From DATGLE01 sp035294325 (GTDB lineage Bacteria > Chloroflexota > Ktedonobacteria > Ktedonobacterales > Ktedonobacteraceae), in the NCBI GenBank assembly GCA_035294325.1, contig DATGLE010000130.1:1-14327 (forward strand): a DNA stretch of 14,327 bases, given 5' to 3'. Within the stretch, counting starts at the first letter, position 1, and every line of letters starts with the position of its first letter. Shown here in pieces: positions 1-5,911 of this stretch. A program made the position numbers and the translations under genes. The notes under the pieces were generated by a model that saw only the letters and a list, made by a program, of their open reading frames with translations, was not told the origin of the DNA and ran no database searches.

Positions 1-1
1 C

Positions 2-262
2 GCCGGGCTGCTGCCCCTGCTCAGAAAGAAGGGGCACTGTGTTATTAACGTGCCCGATATGTGGTGGGAAAATCAGCGCGTAACCATACATATCGCTGTC
101 GTTGAGGCTCTGCGCTCGGTGGGGTACGAACTGCGTAACATAATTATCTGGGACCGCACCAATATCGTCAATAATATCGGCATTTTTGGCTGGCCCAGCA
201 ACTATATCACGATGGGCACGACCTTTGAATATCTGTTGGACTTCTGGCGACCAAACGGCTAG
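2..262 (+). CDS. DNA (N4/N6) methyltransferase, C-terminal part only
   Basis: The open frame enters from the left edge (codons begin at base 2) and stops with TAG at 260-262, so only the last 86 residues are visible. They include INVPDMWWENQR, then IIIWDRTN, then GIFGWPSNYITMG and FEYLLDFWRP. This order resembles the C-terminal half of DNA methylases of the N4-cytosine/N6-adenine type, where a post-DPPY strand and helix are followed by an IIWDK/RTN and a PSNYIT-like element. The catalytic DPPY/SPPY and the FxGxG SAM-binding motif would lie upstream of the window and cannot be checked. The internal GTG at 50 is not a credible start because homologous-looking sequence continues upstream of it. 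It converges on the methyltransferase at 457-1320, with a fold-back repeat between them. It may belong to a separate modification system; no partner nuclease is visible here. Confidence 0.7.
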   Translation, partial: AGLLPLLRKKGHCVINVPDMWWENQRVTIHIAVVEALRSVGYELRNIIIWDRTNIVNNIGIFGWPSNYITMGTTFEYLLDFWRPNG

Positions 263-304
263 GCCGGTTTCTCACTCTACCAGTGCGAACGTAAAGGCCA
301 GACG

Positions 305-395
305 TGTCATCCTGAGCGCAGCGAAGGATCCAGCCCGACGAAGGAAGGGCGAGTGGCGATGGTCCACAGACCCTTCGCTGCCGCTCAGGATGACA
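305..395. repeat. Dispersed fold-back repeat, copy 1
   Basis: TGTCATCCTGAGCG opens the element and CGCTCAGGATGACA closes it. Inside, GCGAAGGATC and a partial inverse CCTTCGC extend the pairing. It fills the gap between two genes that end towards each other (262 and 457), where it could act as a bidirectional terminator or mRNA 3'-end stabiliser. No ORF is credible in 263-456. Related copies lie at 4271-4342 and, more diverged, at 9423-9515. Confidence 0.85.
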
Positions 396-456
396 TAGCG
401 TTGTGCTTCCCGATCTTGAAATTTCAACTTCTTCATCTGACAGGCAAGCAGTATAG

Positions 457-1320
457 CTATGCTGGTTTCTTGCCCCAGGTCGTCATCCCGAGGTTGATGC
501 AGGTAAACTCTGTGCTCGCCATCTCCGCAAGAAGCTGGTTGTAGAGGTCGTCATACTCTGCTTCATTGATCGTTCCTGCGCGCAATAGAAACGGCTTGAG
601 CAGAGCGATTGCAACCTCGGCATCCTTGCAGGCGCTATAGTTCATGGGCATACCATAGGAGGCATCGAGGTGGAACGCTCTGTTCCCTATCTCCTCAAAT
701 CCGGCATCGCGTAAGAGTTTGCTCAGCATGTGAATGATGCCCTCGGAGCGCCCATCGACAGAAAAGGTCCGGCCCTGCCGCGATAGGGCTTGATAGAGGG
801 CGCTGGTGAAACGTTGCAGGGCGGCGCTGCTGGATACCGTGAACTCAAGTTCGCTCAGGCGCAGAATACCTCCCGGCCTGAGAATCCTTTTGCATTCAGC
901 GATCAGCGCGAGCCAGGAAGTCCTGTCCATGAAGGAAGCGATGAGGCGCGCATTGACCAGATCAAAGGAGTCATCTTCAAAAGGCAGCGGTTGCTTCACA
1001 TCCATAACTTCAAACTGGACATTTCTCAACTGCTGTACCTTCGCCAGCGCGCGAGCATATTTGACCATCGTCTCGTTGAGATCTACGCCGAGCACGTCCA
1101 TGTCCTGGTGTTGAAAGGCGACCTCCAGCGCCCAGCCGCCAGGACCGCAAGCCAGATCGAGCACCTTTGCCACGTCGGTGAGATCTGGTTGTTCGGGGAA
1201 GATGCCGCCCATCGCCTCCGTCATAAGGCGATCCTGTTCGATCAGGCGTGCAGTTTCCGCCCCGCTCTCGATATCGATGAAATAGCTATTTTTAACCTGA
1301 CCAGAATCGGGAGGTGTCAT
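457..1320 (-). CDS. Class I SAM-dependent methyltransferase
   Basis: This 287-residue cytoplasmic protein should transfer a methyl group from S-adenosylmethionine; the acceptor cannot be deduced. Motif I, VLDLACGPGG, is at residues 53-62. The acidic residue that binds the SAM ribose is D80 in VLGVDLN. Motif II is around D107 (VMDVKQPLPF), the DSFDLVNARL strand is near 117-126, and LRPGG at 147-151 is the usual post-motif turn. This is the UbiE/MenG-like Methyltransf_11/25 pattern. The C-terminal third is helical and variable, as expected for a substrate cap. The ATG at 1318-1320 is preceded by GGAAAGGA at suitable spacing. It stands alone on the minus strand with its own promoter (1377-1405) and has typical host base composition, unlike the AT-rich genes upstream, so I do not group it with the restriction system. 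A small molecule or lipid acceptor is more likely than DNA. Confidence 0.88.
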   Translation of the reverse strand: MTPPDSGQVKNSYFIDIESGAETARLIEQDRLMTEAMGGIFPEQPDLTDVAKVLDLACGPGGWALEVAFQHQDMDVLGVDLNETMVKYARALAKVQQLRNVQFEVMDVKQPLPFEDDSFDLVNARLIASFMDRTSWLALIAECKRILRPGGILRLSELEFTVSSSAALQRFTSALYQALSRQGRTFSVDGRSEGIIHMLSKLLRDAGFEEIGNRAFHLDASYGMPMNYSACKDAEVAIALLKPFLLRAGTINEAEYDDLYNQLLAEMASTEFTCINLGMTTWGKKPA

Positions 1321-1376
1321 AGGAATATCCTTTCCTTCTCACCTAAAAAAAGAGCAAAACAAGCGGTAGTGGCTCT

Positions 1377-1405
1377 AGCATAGATTATCAGAGGGTGTAT
1401 GTCAA
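1377..1405 (-). promoter_or_regulatory. Sigma70-type promoter for the methyltransferase at 457-1320
   Basis: On the minus strand a perfect TTGACA (1400-1405) is separated by exactly 17 bases from TATGCT (1377-1382). Transcription would begin near 1370, leaving about a 50-base leader before the ATG at 1320. The position just upstream of a gene with a good ribosome binding site supports the call. Confidence 0.75.
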
Positions 1406-1453
1406 GGAGAGACGGAAGTACCTCTCCAGCTATCGATCCAGGAAGCTCTGTAA

Positions 1454-2422
1454 CTAGAGCAGAAATCTCTGCACTGGCTTATGTTCTGTATTCTCCACTA
1501 AAGCCTCCCCTTCATTCTCCCTGACTATCATTGCATCATCACGGTACTTATACAAATCAGAGCGGCTTCTAGCAATCTCAACCCACTCTTTTACAAGTGA
1601 TGGTAGCCTCTCTATTACCTCGTAGCCGAAAAGAACCTCATCAACATATCCCATGTGAAGCATATCAATTATACGGCAGAGATATGAACGGCCCTTAACC
1701 CACCAGGTAAAATGGTCATCCAGCATAAGATAATGTTTTACGTCTATATTTTCATGCTCTCGAAGCTCCTCAAATTCCATACCATCGAGAAGCGTCTCAT
1801 AAACCCCATCAGAAACACGACTACCAAATGTCTTAGTATAATAATATTCCTTAATTTCCCAGGCTGCTATCGGGTTGACCGTGCTTGTGAAGGCACCATC
1901 CAATCTTCGAGCAAGAGTACGAAGTGGTGCATCATTACGTATGATTGCTGTTAACTTTCGAGGATCATCGGTGTATGAAAAGCCTTCTGCGTTTGCCTCT
2001 ATCAACATATTAATGATGCAGGTAAAATACGCCTTACTCTTCTTCTCGCCGGTTTGCTTATTATCTGGTAAATTGCACTTGGGATTTAATTCTTTTCGTA
2101 ATGCTTCATATAATTCCTTTGCTTTATTTACATTCATCAAGTGGCTTTCCACAAAGTTATTTAGAACATCCGCACGGTACTCAAAATAATCGAACAATAA
2201 TTTTCCAAAGCTATTTAAATGCTCTGCTTCTCCGATTATATGACTTGAACCAAGTCCAATTTTCTGAAAAGCCTTCTTCACTTCTGGAAATGTTGGAACT
2301 TTAACCGGCGCAGATTCACCCCTCTTTGCGCCTCTATGTGTGTAACCTACTAATTCGCTAATAGTACGAACATTAGCCCAAAAGCTCTTATCCTGTTTTA
2401 AGAATCTTTCATCAGCTTTCAT
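1454..2422 (-). CDS. Candidate type II restriction endonuclease (unrecognised family)
   Basis: This 322-residue protein has no signal peptide or membrane segment and I cannot place it in a named family. The nuclease call rests on context plus one motif. It overlaps an XRE controller gene and diverges from a D12 DNA adenine methyltransferase, the classic gene order of a type II system. It also contains a candidate PD-(D/E)xK core: D175 in RRLDGAF, then WEIKEYYY with E189 and K191, followed by the SRVSDGVYE segment at 201-209. The N-terminal half is lysine-rich and helical, and could bind DNA. The ATG at 2420-2422 lies inside the last codons of the upstream gene (ATGAAAGCTGA holds both the start and the upstream stop), implying translational coupling. 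The gene is AT-rich compared with the flanks. It could instead be another defence effector controlled by the same regulator. Recognition sequence unknown. Confidence 0.55.
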   Translation of the reverse strand: MKADERFLKQDKSFWANVRTISELVGYTHRGAKRGESAPVKVPTFPEVKKAFQKIGLGSSHIIGEAEHLNSFGKLLFDYFEYRADVLNNFVESHLMNVNKAKELYEALRKELNPKCNLPDNKQTGEKKSKAYFTCIINMLIEANAEGFSYTDDPRKLTAIIRNDAPLRTLARRLDGAFTSTVNPIAAWEIKEYYYTKTFGSRVSDGVYETLLDGMEFEELREHENIDVKHYLMLDDHFTWWVKGRSYLCRIIDMLHMGYVDEVLFGYEVIERLPSLVKEWVEIARSRSDLYKYRDDAMIVRENEGEALVENTEHKPVQRFLL

Positions 2423-2660
2423 CTAATGAATCCTCAAATCTTCGTATGAATTCCTGTACAGAGATACCGAGAGCTTCACAGAATTCATAAAGCTCCAGAA
2501 GATCTAAGCGATGTTCTCCCCGCTCAATTTTGCTTATCTGAGATTGAGTTCGTTTAAGACGCTTTGCCAGTTGCCATTGAGCCAATCCAGCTTCTTTCCT
2601 TGTCTGACGCAACAGCTCTATCAGCTTTTTTTGTTTCGGGGTGAAGATGCCCTTACTCAT
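2412..2660 (-). CDS. XRE-family helix-turn-helix regulator, probable R-M controller (C) protein
   Basis: This 82-residue protein is almost entirely one Cro/C1-type domain. RQTRKEAGLAQWQLAKRL (18-35), TQSQISKIERGEHR (38-51) and LLELYEFCEALGISVQEFI (54-72) give the usual five helices, with SQISKIERG as the recognition helix region. The size and single-domain build match controller proteins of type II restriction systems, which dimerise on palindromes upstream of their own gene and delay nuclease synthesis. I chose the ATG at 2658-2660 over the in-frame GTG at 2664-2666: a TTGGAC-N17-TATAGT promoter would start transcription at about 2660, giving a leaderless mRNA, and no Shine-Dalgarno sequence is present. 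Its 3' end overlaps the downstream candidate nuclease gene by 11 bases, so the two should be one transcript. What is inferred is the controller role; the HTH fold is plain. Confidence 0.82.
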   Translation of the reverse strand: MSKGIFTPKQKKLIELLRQTRKEAGLAQWQLAKRLKRTQSQISKIERGEHRLDLLELYEFCEALGISVQEFIRRFEDSLDES

Positions 2661-2666
2661 GAGCAC

Positions 2667-2695
2667 ACTATAATGCAGGGCAAAAAAAAGTCCAA
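2667..2695 (-). promoter_or_regulatory. Promoter of the controller-nuclease operon (leaderless)
   Basis: On the minus strand TTGGAC (2690-2695) and TATAGT (2667-2672) are 17 bases apart. The start of transcription expected about 7 bases past the -10 box falls at or next to the ATG at 2660. Leaderless controller transcripts are known from several type II restriction systems. The -35 box lies within the inverted repeat at 2685-2709. Confidence 0.65.
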
Positions 2696-2709
2696 AAATG
2701 ACTTTTTGG
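2685..2709. promoter_or_regulatory. Candidate controller-protein operator
   Basis: AAAAAGTC (2685-2692), seven spacer bases, then GACTTTTT (2700-2707) is a perfect 8+8 inverted repeat. A second, overlapping one is CCAAAAA-TGAC-TTTTTGG (2692-2709). Both cover the -35 box of the controller promoter. The AGTC/GACT half-sites recall the GACT/AGTC cores of known C-boxes, although the orientation and spacing differ. A dimer bound here could repress or autoregulate the minus-strand operon and also affect the divergent methyltransferase gene. Confidence 0.5.
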
Positions 2710-2723
2710 CTAAGGGGGTATCA

Positions 2724-2754
2724 TTCCCGCGCTATTTCCAGTAATATGTATAAG
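2724..2754 (+). promoter_or_regulatory. Weak candidate promoter for the D12 methyltransferase
   Basis: TATAAG at 2749-2754 is a reasonable -10 box, but the best upstream partner is TTCCCG (2724-2729) at 19 bases, which is poor. If used, transcription would start near 2761, about 70 bases before the ATG at 2833. The weak -35 might mean dependence on an activator or constitutive low use; this is not resolvable by eye. Confidence 0.25.
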
Positions 2755-2832
2755 TGTGGTGCGGTGGGACCTCTAAGCAAGCGCTCACTATGTTTCAAGT
2801 TGTCTTTGTAGCTTTGTGTGAGGGAAATATTA

Positions 2833-3930
2833 ATGCAACATGTTATGCAGCAATCGCTATTCGATGATGCTGAAGTTGATGAAGTCGCAAGGGCCAGCGA
2901 AGTAGGAACACCGGAGACATTCAAAGAGAATCGTCGTCTCAGAATTACTTCTTTATCAGGATCAGGAAAAACTCAATCTCTGCTTAGTATAGCGCAACAA
3001 GCCTTATTTGAAATTGAGGAGGGAAACGACAATGTAGAAGATGTGGAAAATGGAGAAGATATCGGAGCAGATGACGAAGAAGAAGCTTTCTCTAGAGGCC
3101 CTAGAAAGCAGTTGTTGAAGTGGATAGGCAATAAACATCGCTTCGCCCAGGAAATAGTTTCTTATTTCCCAACAGACTACGACACCTATTTTGAACCCTT
3201 CTTAGGAAGCGGTGCTGTATGGGCAACAGTGGCGCCTGAGAGAGCATTAGTGTCTGATGTGTTCATCCCTTTGATAGAGATCTGGCAAACGCTCCAAACC
3301 AATCCAGGAAAACTAAAGCAATGGTACGAGGAAAGATGGAATAGTATGATGGCAGGCGATAAGGTGACAGAATATGAAAGAATAAAAGCTGCATATAATG
3401 CTCATCCCAACGGCGCGGATTTACTGTTCCTCTGCCGTTCTTGCTATGGAGGCGTGGTACGCTTTCGTAAGGGTGATGGCTATATGTCTACACCGTGTGG
3501 TGTTCATAAGCCGATACCGCCAGCAAAATTTGCTCAAAGAGTAGATGACTGGCAGCCACTTACTGCTGGCACTACAATCGCGTGCATGGATTACACCATA
3601 GCGATGAGTATGGCGCAAGAAGGGGATCTGGTTTACTGTGATCCACCCTACAGCTTCAGCCAGAGTATCTTGTATGGAGCGCAATCGTTTAATCTTTATG
3701 AGTTATTTGAAACTATCCGATGGTGTAAAATCCGTGGTGTGCGCGTAGCTTTGAGCATTGATGGAACAAAGCGCTCAGGAAATATGATCTGCAATATCCC
3801 CATTCCAGAAGGGCTGTTTGAGCGGGAAATTTCAGTGAATTGTGGCCGCTCGATGTTGAAACGCTTTCAAATGAATGGGAAAACGCTGGAGGAAGAGGTT
3901 GTAGCGGACAGGCTTTTGCTAACTTATTAG
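2833..3930 (+). CDS. D12-class DNA N6-adenine methyltransferase (modification enzyme)
   Basis: This 365-residue enzyme should methylate adenine N6 in the recognition site of the partner nuclease. The alpha-class motif order is visible. KQLLKWIGNKHRF (93-104) is motif X, YFEPFLGSGAVW (119-130) is the SAM-binding motif I, and DLVYCDPPYSFSQ (265-277) holds the catalytic DPPY at 270-273. Between I and IV lies a target-recognition region with CRSCYGGVVRFRKGDGYMST (201-220). ALSIDGTKRSGN (307-318) follows the DPPY. The ATG at 2833 has AGGGA seven bases upstream; the GTG at 2818 lacks a site. Unusual is the roughly 90-residue N-terminal extension, which includes an acidic tract (about 60-85) absent from short D12 enzymes such as Dam. 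It diverges from the controller-nuclease operon. Target sequence unknown. Confidence 0.93.
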   Translation: MQHVMQQSLFDDAEVDEVARASEVGTPETFKENRRLRITSLSGSGKTQSLLSIAQQALFEIEEGNDNVEDVENGEDIGADDEEEAFSRGPRKQLLKWIGNKHRFAQEIVSYFPTDYDTYFEPFLGSGAVWATVAPERALVSDVFIPLIEIWQTLQTNPGKLKQWYEERWNSMMAGDKVTEYERIKAAYNAHPNGADLLFLCRSCYGGVVRFRKGDGYMSTPCGVHKPIPPAKFAQRVDDWQPLTAGTTIACMDYTIAMSMAQEGDLVYCDPPYSFSQSILYGAQSFNLYELFETIRWCKIRGVRVALSIDGTKRSGNMICNIPIPEGLFEREISVNCGRSMLKRFQMNGKTLEEEVVADRLLLTY

Positions 3931-3977
3931 CTCCTGTCATGTGAGTGACCATTGAAATTTATAAAGGTGGTAAGAGT

Positions 3978-4256
3978 ATGCAGAATTATGAGCAGACAAG
4001 CGCACGTCCGTTAGTCAAGATGCACTTGCCGGAGTTCGTTCGCGGCTATCAGAGCGGCTTGAAGCAATGTGATCCTTGCCAGGAGCCTCTGACGGACAAA
4101 GACCTGATCGATGTTTTGAAGGCTTTTGATGAGGAGGGGCTGTTCCGCGAGGAAAATGAAGAGTTGCTGCAATGGCATGTCGGGCGCTTGCTTGGGCAGA
4201 TCAGTCGAGAAAGCGCCGCCGAGCGACAGGAAGGAATCGTCATCCTGATTTTTTAA
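3978..4256 (+). CDS. Small hypothetical protein
   Basis: This is a 92-residue soluble, mostly helical and acidic protein that I do not recognise. The ATG at 3978 is preceded by AAAGGTGG seven bases away. The longer in-frame version from the GTG at 3945 would run through that binding site and is less likely. Recognisable stretches are LPEFVRGYQSGLKQC (17-31), PLTDKDLIDVLKAFDEEGLF (36-55) and LLQWHVGRLLGQIS (62-75). Two cysteines (CDPC) sit close together near 31-34. It begins 47 bases after the D12 methyltransferase on the same strand and could be co-transcribed. However, its base composition is nearer the host's than the restriction genes', so membership of that system is doubtful. Confidence 0.6.
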   Translation: MQNYEQTSARPLVKMHLPEFVRGYQSGLKQCDPCQEPLTDKDLIDVLKAFDEEGLFREENEELLQWHVGRLLGQISRESAAERQEGIVILIF

Positions 4257-4270
4257 ATCAGATTCGGAAA

Positions 4271-4342
4271 TGTCATCCTGAGCGGCAACGAAGGATCTGC
4301 GGTTCAGGGACACCGGATCCTTCGCTGCCGCTCAGGATGACA
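4271..4342. repeat. Dispersed fold-back repeat, copy 2
   Basis: TGTCATCCTGAGCGGCAACG at the left is matched by CGCTGCCGCTCAGGATGACA at the right, with GAAGGATC and GGATCCTTCG continuing the stem. It lies between convergent genes ending at 4256 and 4377. Just before it, CTGATTT-TTT-AAATCAG (4245-4261) overlaps the end of the upstream gene and may add a terminator-like stem. Confidence 0.87.
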
Positions 4343-4376
4343 CGGAGAAGAGACGACGGGCTGGCTCGCTCCCACT

Positions 4377-5570
4377 TTACGTTAAAAAGTCGACAGCCGC
4401 GCGCGTGAGCACCTCGACGGCGATGGGCAGGGCATCCTCGTCGATGTTGAAGCGCGGATGGTGGTGAGGGTAGATCGCGTCCTTATCCTCGCTACGTGCG
4501 CCGACGATAAAGTAGCAGCCGGGCACGGCCTGGAGGAAGTAAGCCATATCGTCGCTGCCGGTTGTCATAACCTCCGCGCCGCTATCAACCCTCTGCTCTC
4601 CCACGGTGGCGACGGCGGCTCTGTGAACCAGTTCGGTCATCGCGGGATCGTTGATACACGGCGGGCAGCCGTCGAACAACTGCACCTCGCATGTTGCACG
4701 GAGCGCGGCTGCGACGCCGCCGGCGACTTCGCGGATGCGGCGCAGCAGGTATTCGCGGTGCTCGTTGCTGTAGGCGCGCATCGTACCCTGCATCTTCACG
4801 CTTTCAGGGATGATATTGAAGGCTGTGCCGGCGTTGATGGTGCCGATGGTGATGACCGCAGGACTGAACGGCGAGGTTTCGCGGCTGATGAGCGTTTGCA
4901 GGGCGGTAATGATGTGCGCGGAAGCCACGATGGGATCTATCGATTGCTCGGGGATGGCCGCATGCCCGCCCCTGCCCCTGACAGTAAATTCGATTCTATC
5001 GGCGCTGGCGAAGACGGCGCCGGCGCGCACACCAACGCGGCCCTGCGGATAGCCGCTGATCAGGTGCAGGCCGATCACTCCATCCACGTCCTGCATTGTA
5101 CCTTCCTCGACCATCGGCTTCGCGCCGCCAACGCGCTCCTCCGCCGGCTGAAAGATAAATTTCACGTTGCCCGCCAGTTCCATGCGGCGCTTGCTCAAAA
5201 TATCGGCCACCGTCAACAAAATAGAAGTATGCCCATCGTGCCCGCAGGCGTGCATCTTGCCATCCGTTCGCGAACGATATTCGATCTCGTTCAATTCGTG
5301 AATGGGTAGCGCATCCATGTCCGCACGAATCGCTATCGTCTTCGCGCCCGCTTTGCTCGCTCCCCCGCGCAGCAGGCCGACGACGCCCGTTTTAGCCACG
5401 CCGGTCTGCACCTCCAGGCCGAGTGCCTGGAGCCGCTGCGCGACGATGCCCGAGGTGCGGTACTCTTCAAACGAGAGTTCGGGATGCTCATGCAGGTCGC
5501 GGCGCATCGCCACCAGGCCGGGCATGAGTTCGTCAATCTCAGATTTGAGGTGATCCAGAGATATCGACAT
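4377..5570 (-). CDS. M20-family amidohydrolase (N-acyl amino acid / IAA-amino acid hydrolase type)
   Basis: This 397-residue cytoplasmic metallohydrolase should cleave N-acyl amino acids or related amides. The exact substrate cannot be read from sequence. Metal and catalytic elements are in the family order: RADMDALPI (82-90), HACGHDGHT (107-115, with the metal-binding Cys109 and His111), QPAEER (141-146, with the catalytic glutamate), GLHL (167-170) and HHHPRFN (369-375). RGRGGHAAIPE (198-208) and the following segment form the lid/dimerisation domain, ending before about residue 310. The ATG at 5570 follows GGAGGAAAC, an excellent binding site. The same frame stays open upstream to 6002, but only through the reverse reading of the 18-bp repeat array and part of ada, so that extension is rejected. 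It diverges from ada; nothing suggests a functional link. Length is normal for the family. Confidence 0.93.
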   Translation of the reverse strand: MSISLDHLKSEIDELMPGLVAMRRDLHEHPELSFEEYRTSGIVAQRLQALGLEVQTGVAKTGVVGLLRGGASKAGAKTIAIRADMDALPIHELNEIEYRSRTDGKMHACGHDGHTSILLTVADILSKRRMELAGNVKFIFQPAEERVGGAKPMVEEGTMQDVDGVIGLHLISGYPQGRVGVRAGAVFASADRIEFTVRGRGGHAAIPEQSIDPIVASAHIITALQTLISRETSPFSPAVITIGTINAGTAFNIIPESVKMQGTMRAYSNEHREYLLRRIREVAGGVAAALRATCEVQLFDGCPPCINDPAMTELVHRAAVATVGEQRVDSGAEVMTTGSDDMAYFLQAVPGCYFIVGARSEDKDAIYPHHHPRFNIDEDALPIAVEVLTRAAVDFLT

Positions 5571-5741
5571 TGTTTCCTCCGAACGAAAAGAATGGAATTT
5601 ATTATGCAGCATATTGAACGCAAGAATCGGATAGCGGCTATCGCTCCGCTGTTTTATCATATCACCATATCGAAAAGATGTGATGTTTGGATGAGCAAAA
5701 AGAACCGCGAAAAACATTTGTAGAAAGACGGGGGCCTGCCA

Positions 5742-5818
5742 GCCAGGGACAGGCCCTGTCTCTACAATGTTGGCCGGATCCGCGTCAGATGTAGAGACAG
5801 GGCTTGCCCCTGTCTGGC
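5742..5818. repeat. Imperfect inverted repeat between the M20 gene and ada
   Basis: Bases 5742-5765, ending in CCCTGTCTCTAC, pair with 5791-5818, which begins GTAGAGACAGGG; one arm carries a few extra bases. The right arm runs into the 18-bp tandem array, whose unit reuses the CCCCTGTCTGGC part of the arm. The adjoining 5571-5741 is AT-rich and must hold the M20 promoter, but I see no convincing -35/-10 pair there. Confidence 0.75.
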
Positions 5819-5907
5819 GGCTTGCCCCTGTCTGGCGGCTTGCCCCTGGCTGGCGGCTTGCCCCTATCTGGCGGCTTGCCCCTGTCTGGCGGCTTGCCCC
5901 TATCTGG
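5803..5907. repeat. 18-bp tandem repeat, about 5.8 units, abutting ada
   Basis: The unit CTTGCCCCTGTCTGGCGG begins at 5803, 5821, 5839, 5857, 5875 and 5893. Copies differ at a few bases (CTGGCTGG, CTATCTGG). The final copy is cut short and changes TGGCGG to TGGAGA, which supplies the GGAG before the ada start codon. Because 18 is six codons, the array is open in the ada frame and reads LPLSGG. Confidence 0.95.
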
Positions 5908-5911
5908 AGAC

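Noticed and set aside
790..1383. 197-codon open frame on + opposite the class I methyltransferase
   Set aside because: It is antisense to a gene with good SAM-binding motifs and its own promoter and binding site, and no protein family is recognised.
1445..1460. GCTCT/AGAGC hairpin at the end of the candidate nuclease gene as a terminator
   Set aside because: The stem is only 5 bp, it overlaps the stop codon and no T-run follows.
2950..2975. Possible Walker A motif (SGSGKT) in the methyltransferase extension
   Set aside because: The first glycine of GxxxxGK(S/T) is absent and no Walker B or other NTPase motif follows.
4458..5309. 283-codon open frame on + opposite the M20 gene
   Set aside because: It lies wholly antisense to a gene with full catalytic motifs and shows no domain or binding site; it is a high-GC shadow frame.
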